A DNA stretch of 64,000 bases from Actinacidiphila rubida (GTDB lineage Bacteria > Actinomycetota > Actinomycetes > Streptomycetales > Streptomycetaceae), in NCBI RefSeq assembly GCF_900110255.1, contig NZ_FODD01000006.1:1-64000 (forward strand), given 5' to 3'. Shown in pieces: positions 1 through 9,922 of this stretch. The position numbers and the translations under genes were made by a program. The notes under the pieces were generated by a model. It had not been told where the DNA came from. It worked only from the letters and a program-made list of their open reading frames with translations, and did not search any database. Each line of letters starts with the position of its first letter. Position 1 is the first letter of the stretch.

Positions 1-531
1 ACCCGTATGCACATTTCCGAGGAGACGCTTCCGGAGCGCCCCCGACCCCACGGACAAAGGGCACGCATATCAGGGGCGCGAGGAACTGCGCGAACAACCA
101 CGACGAACCGTGCGACGGGCACGGCGGCCCGGGGGCACCCCGGAAGCCGAACACCCACCGGCCGGTGGACGGCCGACAAGCCCCGGGCGCACCCCGGAAG
201 CCGAAGGGGCGCGGGGAACTACGCGAGCAACCACCCACCGGCCGGAACACGGCAACGCACCGCAAGGGGCAGGACGAGCCCCGCAGGGGCGCGAGGAACT
301 GCGCGACAAGCCACAACGGCGCGGCACACGGCCGACAAGCCCCGGGGGCACCCCGGATGCCGAACCACCCACCGGCCGGTGGACGGCCGACAAGCCCCGG
401 GCGCACCCCCGGAGGCCGACCCAGCAAGCCCCGGGGGCACCCCGCCGGCCGAGAACACCCACCGGCCGGTGGACGGCGGCGGCGAGCGAGGGGCGGGGCG
501 CGCCCCGCAAACCGGCGAACCCCCGGAGGGG
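1..531. repeat. Gene-free island of nested direct and palindromic repeats
   Basis: No convincing gene lies left of the methyltransferase. The 14-bp perfect palindrome CCACCGGCCGGTGG occurs three times (155-168, 369-382, 459-472), with a half copy near 232. It alternates with a unit of the form GGGGCGCGAGGAACTGCGCG (around 76, 206 and 285), and with a third unit that reads GACAAGCCCCGGG followed by a short run of C and G. Relatives of the first two units recur, partly on the other strand, in the gene-free island at 39466-39974. Open frames crossing this stretch have the composition of translated repeats, not of a protein. I recall similar sequences between genes in many Streptomyces genomes. 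Their function is unknown. Confidence 0.75.
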
Positions 532-1533
532 CTAGCGCGCACGCAGATACGCGGAGGTGGCGACCCGCCCGATCATCTCGAAGCGCGTGCCGCCGGCAGC
601 CAGGTGCCGGTCGGCCGCCTCCTGCACGCCCTGCCAGGCCTTGTCGCCGTAGTCGTCGAGCACGATCACGGCGCCGGGGGCGGCGATCTCCTCGGCCCAT
701 TCCAGGTCGGCGGCGACGCCGTCCGCGGAGTGGTCGCCGTCGATGACGATGACGCCGTACTTCCGGTCGGAGACCGCGGCGCGCACGTCCTGGTCCCCGG
801 ACAGGCCCTGCTTCACGCGGGCCTCCTCACCGGCGCGGCCGCCGTACACGAGGTTGGCGCGCAGCACGTCCATGCGGACGGGGGTGCCGGTGGGGTCGCC
901 GCCCACCGTGGCGCCCGGCTGCAACTGGCTGCCGGCGAGCGGGTCGACGATCGTCAGCCGCGGCTCCTGGCCGGCCCGGTGCAGCATCCGCATCAGGGTG
1001 GCGGCGAACAGCCCGTACAGGGTGCCGATCTCCAGCACCTCGGGGTCGGCCGGGGCCAGCAGCGGGACGGTGGCGAGCTTGCCGCAGACGTTCGCGGTCG
1101 TCCCGGCGAGCCGGCCCAGCGCCAGCGTCTCCAGGGCGACGACGTTGCGGAAGGCTATGGTCACGTTGCGGCGGGCCACCGCGCCGTCCTGGCCGGTGAC
1201 CTCGCTGATCTCGGCGACCAGCCGGTCGATGTCGGCGGGCGTCGGGACGCGGTGGCCGGTGCGGCCGGTCCGGTCGAAGAGCAGGCCGACGGCGTACTGC
1301 GCGCCGCGCACGTCCGCCATCTCGCGCTGCAGGGACCCGAGTTCGCCGCGGAGCGCCTCGATCTCGCCGCGCAGCGCGTCGCGGTCCTTCCGGGACGCCT
1401 CGCGCTCGGCGCGGGCCGCCGAGTCGAGGTCGCGGCGGAGCCGTGAGACCGGCCGCTGGACGCGGTTGTCGACCAGGTTGGCGGCCGGCCTCAGCATGCG
1501 CCTGGCCAGGGGGTTCTTGAGCAGGGAGGACAT
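532..1533 (-). CDS. Class I SAM-dependent methyltransferase, coiled-coil N-terminus
   Basis: A 333-residue protein. The first 45 residues are basic and are followed by a heptad-rich, charged helix (about 45-85) that looks like a coiled coil. The C-terminal half is a Rossmann-type methyltransferase of the Methyltransf_24 kind: the segment PEVLEIGTLYG (motif I), then TIVDP, and later VIVIDGDHSADGV and VIVLDDYG. The DGDH/D pair resembles O-methyltransferases and cephalosporin-hydroxylase-like enzymes acting on sugars or small phenolics. The substrate cannot be read from the sequence. It is transcribed alone, with the repeat island downstream. The ATG at 1533 is kept because the N-terminal helix is continuous from there. 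Methyltransferase fold is likely; any specific reaction would be a guess. Confidence 0.75.
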   Translation of the reverse strand: MSSLLKNPLARRMLRPAANLVDNRVQRPVSRLRRDLDSAARAEREASRKDRDALRGEIEALRGELGSLQREMADVRGAQYAVGLLFDRTGRTGHRVPTPADIDRLVAEISEVTGQDGAVARRNVTIAFRNVVALETLALGRLAGTTANVCGKLATVPLLAPADPEVLEIGTLYGLFAATLMRMLHRAGQEPRLTIVDPLAGSQLQPGATVGGDPTGTPVRMDVLRANLVYGGRAGEEARVKQGLSGDQDVRAAVSDRKYGVIVIDGDHSADGVAADLEWAEEIAAPGAVIVLDDYGDKAWQGVQEAADRHLAAGGTRFEMIGRVATSAYLRAR

Positions 1534-1692
1534 GCGCGGAACCTACGCCCGTCGCCACCACCCCCGGCTCAACGCCGGATGCCGGGATCGTGAACTCCTC
1601 GGGCCCCCCGGATGGACATCCTGTGCGGGGACGGGCTCGGGGTGTGCACCGGACCGGCCCTGAGCTGCCGGGGCGTCGGCGAAGATGGTCGC

Positions 1693-2430
1693 ATGCCGCA
1701 TCCCGACCACGCAGCCGGCGCCCCCGCCGCTCCGCAGCCCGCCGTACCGCTCTCCGACGACTCGCCGGTGGTGCTGGACCGCCGCGACGGCCCGTTCGGC
1801 GAGGTGGTGCTGCGGCGGCACGCCGGGCGGCACGAGATCATCGCCAACGGCTGCTTCCTGATGGACACCTCCGACGGCCGCTCGGAGCGGCTGCTCGTCG
1901 ACTGCGCGCTGGACGCGCTGGACGCGCCCGCCGGCCCCCGGTCCGGACTGCGGCTGCTGATCGGGGGGCTCGGTGTCGGGTTCTCGCTGGCCAGGGCCGC
2001 GGCGGAGCCGCGCTGGGGCGAGATCGCCGTGGTGGAGCGGGAGACCGCGGTCGTCGACTGGCACCGCTCGGGGCCGCTCGCCGCGTACTCCGCGCACGCG
2101 CTGGACGACCCTCGCGTGCGGGTCGTCGAGGCCGATCTGGTGGGCTACGTGCGGGACGCGGAAACCCGTTTCGACGCCCTCTGCCTGGACATCGACAACG
2201 GACCCGACTGGACAGTAACCGAGAACAACGGCACTCTCTACAGTCTCAGCGGCCTCGTCGCCTGCCGGGAGCGGCTCGAACCGGCCGGCGTGCTCGCCGT
2301 CTGGTCCGCGCAGCCCTCGACGCGCTTCGAGGCAGCGCTGCGGGACGCGGGGTTCACCGGCGTCCGCACGCTGGAGGTGCCGGTCACCCGAGGAGTGCCG
2401 GACGTGGTGCACGTTGGCGTCAAGGCGTGA
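1693..2430 (+). CDS. Spermidine-synthase-like protein
   Basis: A 245-residue protein with the fold of polyamine synthases (SpeE-like). Visible features are the glycine-rich nucleotide-binding stretch LLIGGLGVGFSLA, an acidic residue at the end of the next strand (VVERE), DPRVRVVEADL, and the signature CLDIDNGPDW where SpeE-type enzymes carry the catalytic aspartate region. It is shorter than classical spermidine synthase and lacks its N-terminal beta barrel. True aminopropyl transfer is therefore unproven, and a simple methyltransferase-like role is possible. I chose the ATG at 1693; an upstream ATG at 1612 adds 27 residues of unconserved, low-complexity sequence. It ends about 130 bp before the response-regulator gene and probably has its own promoter. 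Confidence 0.7.
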   Translation: MPHPDHAAGAPAAPQPAVPLSDDSPVVLDRRDGPFGEVVLRRHAGRHEIIANGCFLMDTSDGRSERLLVDCALDALDAPAGPRSGLRLLIGGLGVGFSLARAAAEPRWGEIAVVERETAVVDWHRSGPLAAYSAHALDDPRVRVVEADLVGYVRDAETRFDALCLDIDNGPDWTVTENNGTLYSLSGLVACRERLEPAGVLAVWSAQPSTRFEAALRDAGFTGVRTLEVPVTRGVPDVVHVGVKA

Positions 2431-2558
2431 AGGCGTCATAGTCAACGCTTCGGCTCGCCCCGTACGCTGCCCAGGGATCCACCAGGTGGGCCGCGCTCGT
2501 TGATCCGTCCCGGGCCACCGGAGGGATCCGACAACCGAGACGACCTTGTGGGGCGGAA

Positions 2559-3272
2559 GTGGACAGCACGCAGACGGCCGGTGCTCAACGCCGAGTGCTG
2601 GTCGTGGAGGACGACCAGACGATAACGCAGGCGATCGCGGCGAGGCTGCAGGCCGAGGGCTTCCAGGTGCGGACCGCCGGTGACGGCCCGTCCGCGGTGG
2701 ACGCCGCGCACGCCTGGCAGCCCGACCTGCTGGTGCTCGACGTGATGCTCCCCGGGTACGACGGCCTCGAGGTCTGTCGCCGGGTGCAGGCGGACCGGCC
2801 GGTGCCGGTGCTGATGCTCACCGCCCGCGACGACGAGACCGACATGCTGGTGGGCCTTGGCGTGGGCGCCGACGACTACATGACCAAGCCGTTCTCCATG
2901 CGGGAGCTGGCCGCCCGGGTGCACGTGCTGCTGCGCCGGGTGGAGCGGGCCGAGGTGGCCGCCACCAGCGTCCGCGGCGCCAGCATCCAGCTCGGCGACC
3001 TGGAGATCGACCACGCGCAGCGCCGGGTCCGGGTGCGCGGCTCCGACGTCCACCTGACGCCGACCGAGTTCGAGCTGCTGGTGTGCCTGGCGCAGCAGCC
3101 GCGCGCCGTGCTCTCCCGCGAGCAGCTGCTGGCCGAGGTGTGGGACTGGGCCGACGCGTCCGGCACCCGGACCGTCGACAGCCACGTCAAGGCGCTGCGG
3201 CGGAAGATCGGGGCGGAGCGGATCCGCACGGTCCACGGCGTCGGGTACGCCCTGGAGAGCCCCGCGCAATGA
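2559..3272 (+). CDS. OmpR-family response regulator
   Basis: A 237-residue two-component regulator. The receiver domain (about 12-125) has the acidic pair E17-D18-D19, the phospho-acceptor Asp61 in LVLDVMLPG, the switch threonine in LMLTARDD and the lysine in MTKPF. A winged-helix DNA-binding domain (about 140-235) ends with TVDSHVKALRRKIG and RTVHGVGYAL, typical of OmpR/PhoB proteins. The GTG start at 2559 has a GGCGGA sequence just upstream. Its stop codon overlaps the start of the sensor kinase gene (ATGA), so the two are translationally coupled. The pair sits directly upstream of kgd, as in S. coelicolor. The stimulus is unknown. Linkage to central carbon metabolism is suggested only by position. 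Confidence 0.92.
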   Translation: MDSTQTAGAQRRVLVVEDDQTITQAIAARLQAEGFQVRTAGDGPSAVDAAHAWQPDLLVLDVMLPGYDGLEVCRRVQADRPVPVLMLTARDDETDMLVGLGVGADDYMTKPFSMRELAARVHVLLRRVERAEVAATSVRGASIQLGDLEIDHAQRRVRVRGSDVHLTPTEFELLVCLAQQPRAVLSREQLLAEVWDWADASGTRTVDSHVKALRRKIGAERIRTVHGVGYALESPAQ

Positions 3273-4399
3273 TCGTCCCGGGGAGCGAGGCGGTCAGGAC
3301 GGGCGGACGCGGCCGCTGGCTGCGGCTCCAGTGGCGCCGCCTGTGGGCCGCGCTGCGGCCCTGGGACCCGTTCCGCTCGATCAAGGCCGCGCTGCAGGGC
3401 CTGGTCCTGCTGTCCGTGGGCATCACCACGTTCCTGGTGGTCGTGGCGATCCACTCGGCGACCGAGATCCGCGTGATCACCATCTTCTCGATCATCGCGT
3501 GCCTGCTGGTCACGCAGATCATGGCCACCGGGCTGACCGCGCCGCTGCGCGAGATGACCGCGGTCGCGCGCGGCATGGCCGGCGGCGACTACAGCCGCCG
3601 GGTGACGCGGGTGCGCCGGGACGAGGTCGGCGAGCTGGCCGGCGCGTTCAACCAGATGGCCGCCGACCTGGCCGCCGCGGACCGGCACCGCAAGGAACTC
3701 GTGGCAAATGTCTCACATGAGCTGCGCACGCCCATCGCGGCGCTGCGCGCGGTGCTGGAGAACGTGGTCGACGGGGTCTCCGCCGCCGATCCGGAGACGA
3801 TGCGGCTCGCGCTGCAGCAGACCGAGCGGCTGGGCAAGCTCGTCAGCCAGCTGCTGGACCTGTCGCGGCTGGACAGCGGCGCGGTGCGGCTGGACGCCAA
3901 GCGGTTCGAGGTCTGGCCCTACCTGTCGGCGGTGCTGAAGACCGCGAGCCTGGGCATGGAGAGCTCCAAGGCCACCGGCTCGCGCTCCCGGCCGCGCGCG
4001 GACGTGCACCTCCACCTGGACGTCTCGCCGCCCGAGCTGACCGCGTACGCGGACGGCGAACGCCTGCACCAGGTGGTGGCGAACCTGGTGGACAACGCGG
4101 TCAAGCACAGCCCGCCCGGCGGCCGCGTGACGGTCACCGCCCGGGGCGGGGCGCTGCCCGGCAGCCTGGACCTGGACGTGCGCGACGAGGGCCCCGGCAT
4201 CCCCGAGGCGGACCGGCTGCGGGTCTTCGAGCGCTTCCACCGCGGCTCGCACCCCGGCGGCGACGGCGGCACGGGTCTGGGCCTGGCGATCGCCCGCTGG
4301 GCGGTGGATCTCCACGGTGGCCGGATCGAGGTGGCCGAATCCCCTCGTGGCTGCCGGATCCACGTCACCCTTCCGGGGACCCCCGCGGTGAACCGTTGA
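3269..4399 (+). CDS. HAMP sensor histidine kinase
   Basis: A 376-residue membrane sensor kinase and the partner of the preceding regulator. Two hydrophobic segments (about 38-62 and 65-90) are separated by a very short loop, so there is almost no extracellular sensor domain. A HAMP linker follows (TAPLREMTAVARGMAGGDYS). The dimerisation/phosphoacceptor motif VSHELRTPIAAL puts the histidine near residue 150. The ATPase domain shows the N box (LVDNAVKHS), the G1 box (DEGPGIP) and the G2 box (GGTGLGLAI). The start is the ATG at 3269, overlapping the regulator stop by four bases; longer frames read through the regulator gene in another frame. The tiny loop suggests sensing within the membrane or of the envelope. 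Confidence 0.92.
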   Translation: MIVPGSEAVRTGGRGRWLRLQWRRLWAALRPWDPFRSIKAALQGLVLLSVGITTFLVVVAIHSATEIRVITIFSIIACLLVTQIMATGLTAPLREMTAVARGMAGGDYSRRVTRVRRDEVGELAGAFNQMAADLAAADRHRKELVANVSHELRTPIAALRAVLENVVDGVSAADPETMRLALQQTERLGKLVSQLLDLSRLDSGAVRLDAKRFEVWPYLSAVLKTASLGMESSKATGSRSRPRADVHLHLDVSPPELTAYADGERLHQVVANLVDNAVKHSPPGGRVTVTARGGALPGSLDLDVRDEGPGIPEADRLRVFERFHRGSHPGGDGGTGLGLAIARWAVDLHGGRIEVAESPRGCRIHVTLPGTPAVNR

Positions 4400-4637
4400 C
4401 GCAGCTGCGACGTACTCCCTGACGGGGCGGTCGTCTCTTTGGGACAAGGCGGCCGTCCCCTTGGCCGGAACAACCCTGAAGAGGGACCACTTTCCCGCCA
4501 GCAACGCCCCGCAAACCCGGAATCCGGTGTGACTTGCGCGACGACTGGGCCCCGGGCCTGCGAGAAGGGCCCCGGTAGGCGTAGCCTTTATTCCCGCTGT
4601 CCACCATCTTGTGAAGCGGAAGAGGGCGGTTACCGCC

Positions 4638-7600
4638 GTGTCGCCACAGTCCCCCAATAGCTCTAGTGTCTCGACCGACCACGAAGGGCAGGGCGAGGGC
4701 CCTGCAGCGGGTTTCGGCCCGAACGAGTGGCTGGTCGATGAGATCTACCAGCAGTACCTCCAGGACCCGAACTCGGTAGACCGAGCCTGGTGGGACTTCT
4801 TCGCCGACTACAAGCCGGACGGCTCGGCCGCTCCGGCGGCCCCCGCGGGCCAGGGCGGTGCCTCCGGCGCCGCCGCCCGCGCGAAGGCGGACACCGCCAC
4901 GGCGCCCGCCCCGCAGACCGCAGGGGCGAATTCCGGCCAGCCCGCGCCGGCCGCCCCGGCCCCCGCCGCGCCCGTCCCGGCGCCCGCGGCCACCCAGCCG
5001 CCGGCCGCGCCCGCGCCCGCCGCCCCCGCGCCGGCTCCCGCGGCCCCGGCCGCCCCCGCGCCGGCCCCGGCGGCCCCGGCACCGGCACCGGCACCGGCAC
5101 CGGCCGCTGTGAACGGCGCCCCGGCCAAGCCCGCCGCGAAGGCCGAGCAGCCCGCCGCCTCCGGCACCGAGTTCGTGACGCTGCGCGGCCCGGCCGCCGC
5201 GGTCGCCAAGAACATGCACGCCTCCCTGGAGCTGCCCACCGCCACCTCGGTGCGGGCCATCCCGGTGAAGCTGCTGTTCGACAACCGCATCGTCATCAAC
5301 AACCACCTCAAGCGGGCCCGCGGCGGGAAGGTCTCCTTCACGCACCTGATCGGCTACGCGATGGTGCAGGCCCTCAAGGCCATGCCGTCGATGAACCACT
5401 CCTTCGCGGAGAAGGACGGCAAGCCGACCCTGGTCAAGCCCGACCACGTGAACCTGGGCCTGGCGATCGACCTGGTGAAGCCGAACGGCGACCGCCAGCT
5501 GGTCGTCGCGGCCATCAAGAAGGCCGAGACGCTGAACTTCTTCGAGTTCTGGCAGGCCTACGAGGACATCGTCCGGCGCGCCCGCGGCGGCAAGCTGACG
5601 ATGGACGACTTCACCGGCGTCACCGCCTCGCTGACCAACCCCGGCGGCCTGGGCACCGTGCACTCCGTGCCGCGGCTGATGCCCGGCCAGTCGATGATCC
5701 TCGGCGTCGGCTCGATGGACTACCCGGCCGAGTTCCAGGGCACCTCGCAGGACACCCTGAACCGCCTGGGCATCTCCAAGGTCATGACGCTGACCAGCAC
5801 CTACGACCACCGGGTGATCCAGGGCGCCGCCTCCGGCGAGTTCCTGCGGATCATGAACCAGCTGCTGCTCGGCGAGAACGACTTCTTCGACGACATCTTC
5901 GCCGCGCTGCGCATCCCGTACGAGCCGGTCCGCTGGCGGACCGACATCGACACCGCGCACGAGGACGACGTCACCAAGGCCGCACGGGTCTTCGAGCTGA
6001 TCCACTCCTACCGGGTCCGCGGCCACGTGATGGCCGACACCGACCCGCTGGAGTACCGCCAGCGCAAGCACCCCGACCTGGACGTGCTGGAGCACGGCCT
6101 GACGCTGTGGGACCTGGAGCGCGAGTTCGCGGTCGGCGGCTTCGCCGGCAAGACGCTGATGAAGCTCCGCGACATCCTCGGCGTGCTGCGCGACTCGTAC
6201 TGCCGGACCGTCGGCGTCGAGTACATGCACATCCAGGACCCCAAGCAGCGCAAGTGGATCCAGGACCGGATCGAGCGCGCGCACGCCAAGCCGGAGCGCG
6301 AGGAGCAGCTGCGCATCCTGCGCCGGCTGAACGCGGCCGAGGCGTTCGAGACGTTCCTGCAGACCAAGTACGTCGGCCAGAAGCGCTTCTCGCTGGAGGG
6401 CGGCGAGTCCGTCATCCCGCTGCTGGACGCGATCCTGGACGCGGCCGCCGAGTCGCGGCTCGACGAGGTCGTCATCGGCATGGCCCACCGCGGCCGGCTG
6501 AACGTGCTGGCGAACATCGTCGGCAAGTCGTACGCGCAGATCTTCCGCGAGTTCGAGGGCAACCTCGACCCGAAGTCGATGCACGGCTCCGGCGACGTGA
6601 AGTACCACCTGGGCGCCGAGGGGACCTTCACCGGCCTCGACGGCGAGCAGGTCAAGGTCTCGCTCGCGGCCAACCCGTCGCACCTGGAGACCGTCGACCC
6701 GGTCATCGAGGGCATCGCCCGCGCCCGGCAGGACGTCATCAACAAGGCCGGCACCGACTTCACGGTGCTGCCGGTGGCGCTGCACGGCGACGCGGCCTTC
6801 GCCGGCCAGGGCGTGGTGGCCGAGACGCTCAACATGTCCCAGCTGCGCGGCTACCGCACCGGCGGCACCGTGCATGTGGTGATCAACAACCAGGTCGGCT
6901 ACACCGCCGCCCCGGAGGCGTCCCGCTCCTCGATGTACGCCACCGACGTGGCGCGCATGATCGAGGCGCCGATCATCCACGTCAACGGCGACGACCCGGA
7001 GGCCGTGGTCCGCGTGGGCCGGCTGGCCTTCGAGTTCCGCCAGGCGTTCAACAAGGACGTCGTCATCGACGTGATCTGCTACCGCCGCCGCGGTCACAAC
7101 GAGGGCGACAACCCGCAGTTCACCAACCCGCTGATGTACAACCTGATCGACAAGAAGCGCTCGGTGCGCAAGCTGTACACCGAGTCGCTGATCGGCCGGG
7201 GCGACATCACGCTGGAAGAGGCCGAGCAGGCGCTGCAGGACTTCCAGGGCCAGCTGGAGAACGTCTTCGCCGAGGTCCGCGAGGCCTCCGTCGAGCCGTC
7301 TCCCGCGGTGCCGGCGCTGGACCAGTCGCAGTTCCCGGTCGCGGTGCCCACGGCGGTCTCCTCCGAGGTCGTCAAGCGGATCGCCGAGTCGCAGGTGAAC
7401 ATCCCCGACAACATCACCGTGCACCCGCGCCTGATGCCGCAGCTGCAGCGCCGCGCGGCCTCGGTGAGCGACGGCACGATCGACTGGGGCATGGGCGAGA
7501 CGCTCGCCATCGGCTCGCTGCTGATGGAGGGCACCACCGTCCGCCTGGCCGGCCAGGACTCCCGCCGCGGCACCTTCGGCCAGCGCCACGCGGTGCTGGT

Positions 7601-8528
7601 GGACCAGAACACCGGCGAGGAGTACACCCCGCTGCTGTACCTGTCCGAGGGCCAGGCGCGCTACAACGTCTACGACTCGCTGCTCAGCGAGTACGCGGCG
7701 ATGGGCTTCGAGTACGGCTACTCGCTGGCCCGCCCGGACGCGCTGGTGATGTGGGAGGCCCAGTTCGGCGACTTCGTCAACGGCGCCTCGACCATCGTCG
7801 ACGAGTACATCTCGGCCGCCGAGCAGAAGTGGGGCCAGACCTCCGGCGTCACGCTGCTGCTGCCGCACGGCTACGAGGGCCAGGGCCCGGACCACTCCTC
7901 GGCCCGCATCGAGCGGTTCCTGCAGCTGTGCGCGCAGAACAACATGACGGTGGCGTTCCCGACCACCCCGGCGAACTACTTCCACCTGCTGCGCTGGCAG
8001 GTGCACAACCCGCACCACAAGCCGCTGATCGTCTTCACCCCGAAGTCGATGCTCCGGCTCAAGGCGGCGGCGTCGAAGGCCGAGGACTTCACCACCGGTG
8101 AGTTCCAGCCGGTGATCCAGGACACCACGGTCGAGCCGGAGGCGGTGCGCAAGGTCGTCTTCTGCACCGGCAAGGTCTACTACGACCTGATCGCCGAGCG
8201 GGACCGCCGCGGCGCCAACGACGTGGCGTTCATCCGCATCGAGCGGCTGTACCCGCTGCCCGCGCTGGAGATCCAGGCCGCGGTGGCGCCGTACACCAAG
8301 GCGCAGAAGTTCGTCTGGGCCCAGGAGGAGCCGGCGAACCAGGGCGCCTGGCCGTTCATCGCGCTGAACCTGATCGACCACCTGGACCTGCTGCTGGGTG
8401 CGGCCCCGGACAACGCGGACCGGCTGCGCCGCGTCTCGCGCCCGGCGTCGTCCTCGCCTGCGGTGGGCTCCGCCAAGCGGCACCAGGCCCAGCAGGAGCA
8501 GCTGGTGCGGGAAGTCTTCGAGATCTGA
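4638..8528 (+). CDS. kgd: Multifunctional 2-oxoglutarate metabolism enzyme (E1/E2 fusion)
   Basis: A 1296-residue actinobacterial Kgd/OdhA protein. It decarboxylates 2-oxoglutarate with thiamine diphosphate and, with E3, feeds succinyl-CoA into the TCA cycle. The N-terminus carries the conserved [13 protein letters not shown] segment. A long alanine/proline linker follows (about 60-165). Next is an E2-like succinyltransferase domain (about 170-400) ending in [17 protein letters not shown] with the catalytic histidine. The E1 decarboxylase core has HRGRLN near residue 614 and the thiamine motif beginning GDAAFAGQG near 717. There is no lipoyl domain, as expected for this fused family. The GTG at 4638 is preferred: it gives the family N-terminus SPQSPN and has a purine-rich GGAAGAGGG upstream. 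A terminator follows. Confidence 0.95.
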   Translation: MSPQSPNSSSVSTDHEGQGEGPAAGFGPNEWLVDEIYQQYLQDPNSVDRAWWDFFADYKPDGSAAPAAPAGQGGASGAAARAKADTATAPAPQTAGANSGQPAPAAPAPAAPVPAPAATQPPAAPAPAAPAPAPAAPAAPAPAPAAPAPAPAPAPAAVNGAPAKPAAKAEQPAASGTEFVTLRGPAAAVAKNMHASLELPTATSVRAIPVKLLFDNRIVINNHLKRARGGKVSFTHLIGYAMVQALKAMPSMNHSFAEKDGKPTLVKPDHVNLGLAIDLVKPNGDRQLVVAAIKKAETLNFFEFWQAYEDIVRRARGGKLTMDDFTGVTASLTNPGGLGTVHSVPRLMPGQSMILGVGSMDYPAEFQGTSQDTLNRLGISKVMTLTSTYDHRVIQGAASGEFLRIMNQLLLGENDFFDDIFAALRIPYEPVRWRTDIDTAHEDDVTKAARVFELIHSYRVRGHVMADTDPLEYRQRKHPDLDVLEHGLTLWDLEREFAVGGFAGKTLMKLRDILGVLRDSYCRTVGVEYMHIQDPKQRKWIQDRIERAHAKPEREEQLRILRRLNAAEAFETFLQTKYVGQKRFSLEGGESVIPLLDAILDAAAESRLDEVVIGMAHRGRLNVLANIVGKSYAQIFREFEGNLDPKSMHGSGDVKYHLGAEGTFTGLDGEQVKVSLAANPSHLETVDPVIEGIARARQDVINKAGTDFTVLPVALHGDAAFAGQGVVAETLNMSQLRGYRTGGTVHVVINNQVGYTAAPEASRSSMYATDVARMIEAPIIHVNGDDPEAVVRVGRLAFEFRQAFNKDVVIDVICYRRRGHNEGDNPQFTNPLMYNLIDKKRSVRKLYTESLIGRGDITLEEAEQALQDFQGQLENVFAEVREASVEPSPAVPALDQSQFPVAVPTAVSSEVVKRIAESQVNIPDNITVHPRLMPQLQRRAASVSDGTIDWGMGETLAIGSLLMEGTTVRLAGQDSRRGTFGQRHAVLVDQNTGEEYTPLLYLSEGQARYNVYDSLLSEYAAMGFEYGYSLARPDALVMWEAQFGDFVNGASTIVDEYISAAEQKWGQTSGVTLLLPHGYEGQGPDHSSARIERFLQLCAQNNMTVAFPTTPANYFHLLRWQVHNPHHKPLIVFTPKSMLRLKAAASKAEDFTTGEFQPVIQDTTVEPEAVRKVVFCTGKVYYDLIAERDRRGANDVAFIRIERLYPLPALEIQAAVAPYTKAQKFVWAQEEPANQGAWPFIALNLIDHLDLLLGAAPDNADRLRRVSRPASSSPAVGSAKRHQAQQEQLVREVFEI

Positions 8529-8576
8529 CCCGCAGGTCCGCACGTGCCGGCCGGCTTCCGGCCCGCACGGCACCGC

Positions 8577-8615
8577 GCCCGGGGCCCCGTACCGTCGAGG
8601 TACGGGGCCCCGGGC
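8577..8615 (+). terminator. Strong hairpin terminator after kgd
   Basis: A perfect 17-bp stem (8577-8593 with 8599-8615) closed by the loop GTCGA. No T-run follows, as is usual in this genome. It lies 50 bases past the kgd stop codon and about 95 bases before the next start, so it most likely ends the kgd transcript. Confidence 0.8.
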
Positions 8616-8709
8616 CGTCCGGCCCCCGTATGGCCCGGGCTCCGTACCCCGGGATCCGCTGATCCTCCGACAACCCCGACCGACCCCGACATCACCACCG
8701 GAGCACATC

Positions 8710-8886
8710 GTGTACTTCACCGACCGCGGCATCGAGGAGCTGGCCGACCGGCGCGGCGAGGAGGAGGTCACCTTCGACTGGCTCGCCGACCGGCTGCGCG
8801 AGTTCGTCGACCTCAACCCCGAGTTCGAGATCCCGGTGGAGCGGCTGGCCACGTGGCTGGCCCGGCTGGACGACGAAGACGAGTGA
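8710..8886 (+). CDS. Small conserved DUF6104 family protein
   Basis: A 58-residue acidic protein starting at GTG 8710 (protein begins MYFTDRGIEELADRRG) and ending RLDDEDE. It has no signal peptide or membrane segment and is predicted to be mostly helical. I recognise it as a small protein found directly downstream of kgd in Streptomyces; its role is not known to me. The start is set by matching the conserved MYFTDRG N-terminus; longer frames add low-complexity intergenic translation. It lies beyond the kgd terminator, so it probably has a separate promoter. Confidence 0.85.
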   Translation: MYFTDRGIEELADRRGEEEVTFDWLADRLREFVDLNPEFEIPVERLATWLARLDDEDE

Positions 8887-8968
8887 GCCGGGCGTGCCGG
8901 GGTGAGCCGGTCGGCCGGTGCGAGCCGCCGCGCGCCGGTGCGAGCCGGCCTCGGCGGCGGACGGCCGC

Positions 8969-9024
8969 TTGACTTGCGCGGTACGCGATATATCGTGTCT
9001 CGGAGAGTACGCGATATGTTGCGT
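8969..9024 (+). promoter_or_regulatory. Promoter with two palindromic operators for the DUF4097-padR operon
   Basis: A -35-like TTGACT (8969-8974) is followed after 16 bases by TATCGT. Overlapping the presumed -10 is the near-perfect palindrome ACGCGATATATCGTGT (8983-8998). A second, weaker copy, ACGCGATATGTTGCGT (9009-9024), begins 26 bases downstream. AT-rich palindromes of this kind stand out in this genome and are typical targets of PadR-family repressors. The adjacent padR gene makes autoregulation the simplest reading, which is inference. Confidence 0.65.
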
Positions 9025-9048
9025 TCCCGAGCACCCGGGAGGGGCAGA

Positions 9049-9921
9049 ATGAGCGGCACGGCGGAACGGACCGTCACCGGTCCCGAGACCTTCGTGTTCG
9101 ACGAGCCCGTGGACGCCCTCAGCGTGAGGATCGTCAACGGCACCGTCAACGTGGTCGGCACCGACTCGGGCCCGGCCCGGCTGGAGGTCACCGAGATCGA
9201 CGGGCCGCCGCTGAAGGTGAGGGTGGACGACTCGGTGCTCACCGTCACCTACGAGGACCTGCCGTGGAAGGGCCTGCTGAAGTGGCTCGACCGCAAGGGC
9301 TGGAAGCGGCACGCGGTGGTCTCCCTGGCCGTGCCCCTGCACACCCGGGTGGAGGTCGGCGTGGTCGGCGCGACCGCGGTGGTCTCCGGGGTGTCCGGGG
9401 CCACCACCGTGCAGGGAGTCCACGGCGACAGCACGCTCGTCGGTCTGGCCGGCCCGGTACGGGCCAGCACGGTCTCCGGCAGCGTCGAGGCCCAGTCGCT
9501 CTCCGGCGAGCTGGTCTTCAGCACCGTCTCCGGCGACCTGACCGTGGTCGAGGGCAGCGGCCCCGAGGTCAGGGCCGACTCGGTGAGCGGCAACATGGTG
9601 CTGGACCTGGACCCGTCGGCCGGCGCGGACGTGCGGCTGACCACGGTCTCCGGCGAGATCGCCATCCGCATCCCCGAGCCCGGCGACGCCGAGGTCGACG
9701 CCAGCACCACCAGCGGCCGCGTCTCCTGCGCCTTCGACGAGCTGCAGGTCTCCGGATGGGGCCCCAAGAGGATCAGCGGCCGGATCGGCAGCGGCAGCGC
9801 CCGGCTGCGGGCCACCACGGTCTCCGGCGCGCTGGCCCTGCTGCGCAGGCCACCCCTTGATGACGCGGCTGACGCGGCGGACGCGGCGTCGGACGCCCAC
9901 TCGCTGCGGAAGGACGCCTGA
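9049..9921 (+). CDS. DUF4097 beta-strand repeat protein
   Basis: A 290-residue protein made of short repeating beta strands of the form (T)VSG(x)V/L: for example RASTVSGSVEAQSLSG, VFSTVSGDLTV, DSVSGNMVLDL, LTTVSGEIAIR and TTVSGALALL. This is the DUF4097/DUF4098 right-handed beta-helix-like family, often made next to a PadR regulator. There is no signal peptide and no obvious catalytic residue, so a scaffold or cytoplasmic role is likely. The ATG at 9049 is preceded by GGGAGGGG. Its stop lies one base before the padR start region, so the two are one operon. Biochemical function is unknown; an association with envelope or stress control is only by family analogy. Confidence 0.85.
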   Translation: MSGTAERTVTGPETFVFDEPVDALSVRIVNGTVNVVGTDSGPARLEVTEIDGPPLKVRVDDSVLTVTYEDLPWKGLLKWLDRKGWKRHAVVSLAVPLHTRVEVGVVGATAVVSGVSGATTVQGVHGDSTLVGLAGPVRASTVSGSVEAQSLSGELVFSTVSGDLTVVEGSGPEVRADSVSGNMVLDLDPSAGADVRLTTVSGEIAIRIPEPGDAEVDASTTSGRVSCAFDELQVSGWGPKRISGRIGSGSARLRATTVSGALALLRRPPLDDAADAADAASDAHSLRKDA

Positions 9922-9922
9922 C

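Noticed and set aside
7..1446. A 479-codon plus-strand frame from the repeat island through the methyltransferase
   Set aside because: Its first third is translated repeat and the rest is the antisense of a clearly conserved methyltransferase; codon composition is that of a shadow frame.
4365..9248. A 1627-codon minus-strand frame opposite kgd
   Set aside because: It is the mirror of a strongly conserved enzyme in a very GC-rich genome where stops are rare; no motif or start site supports it.
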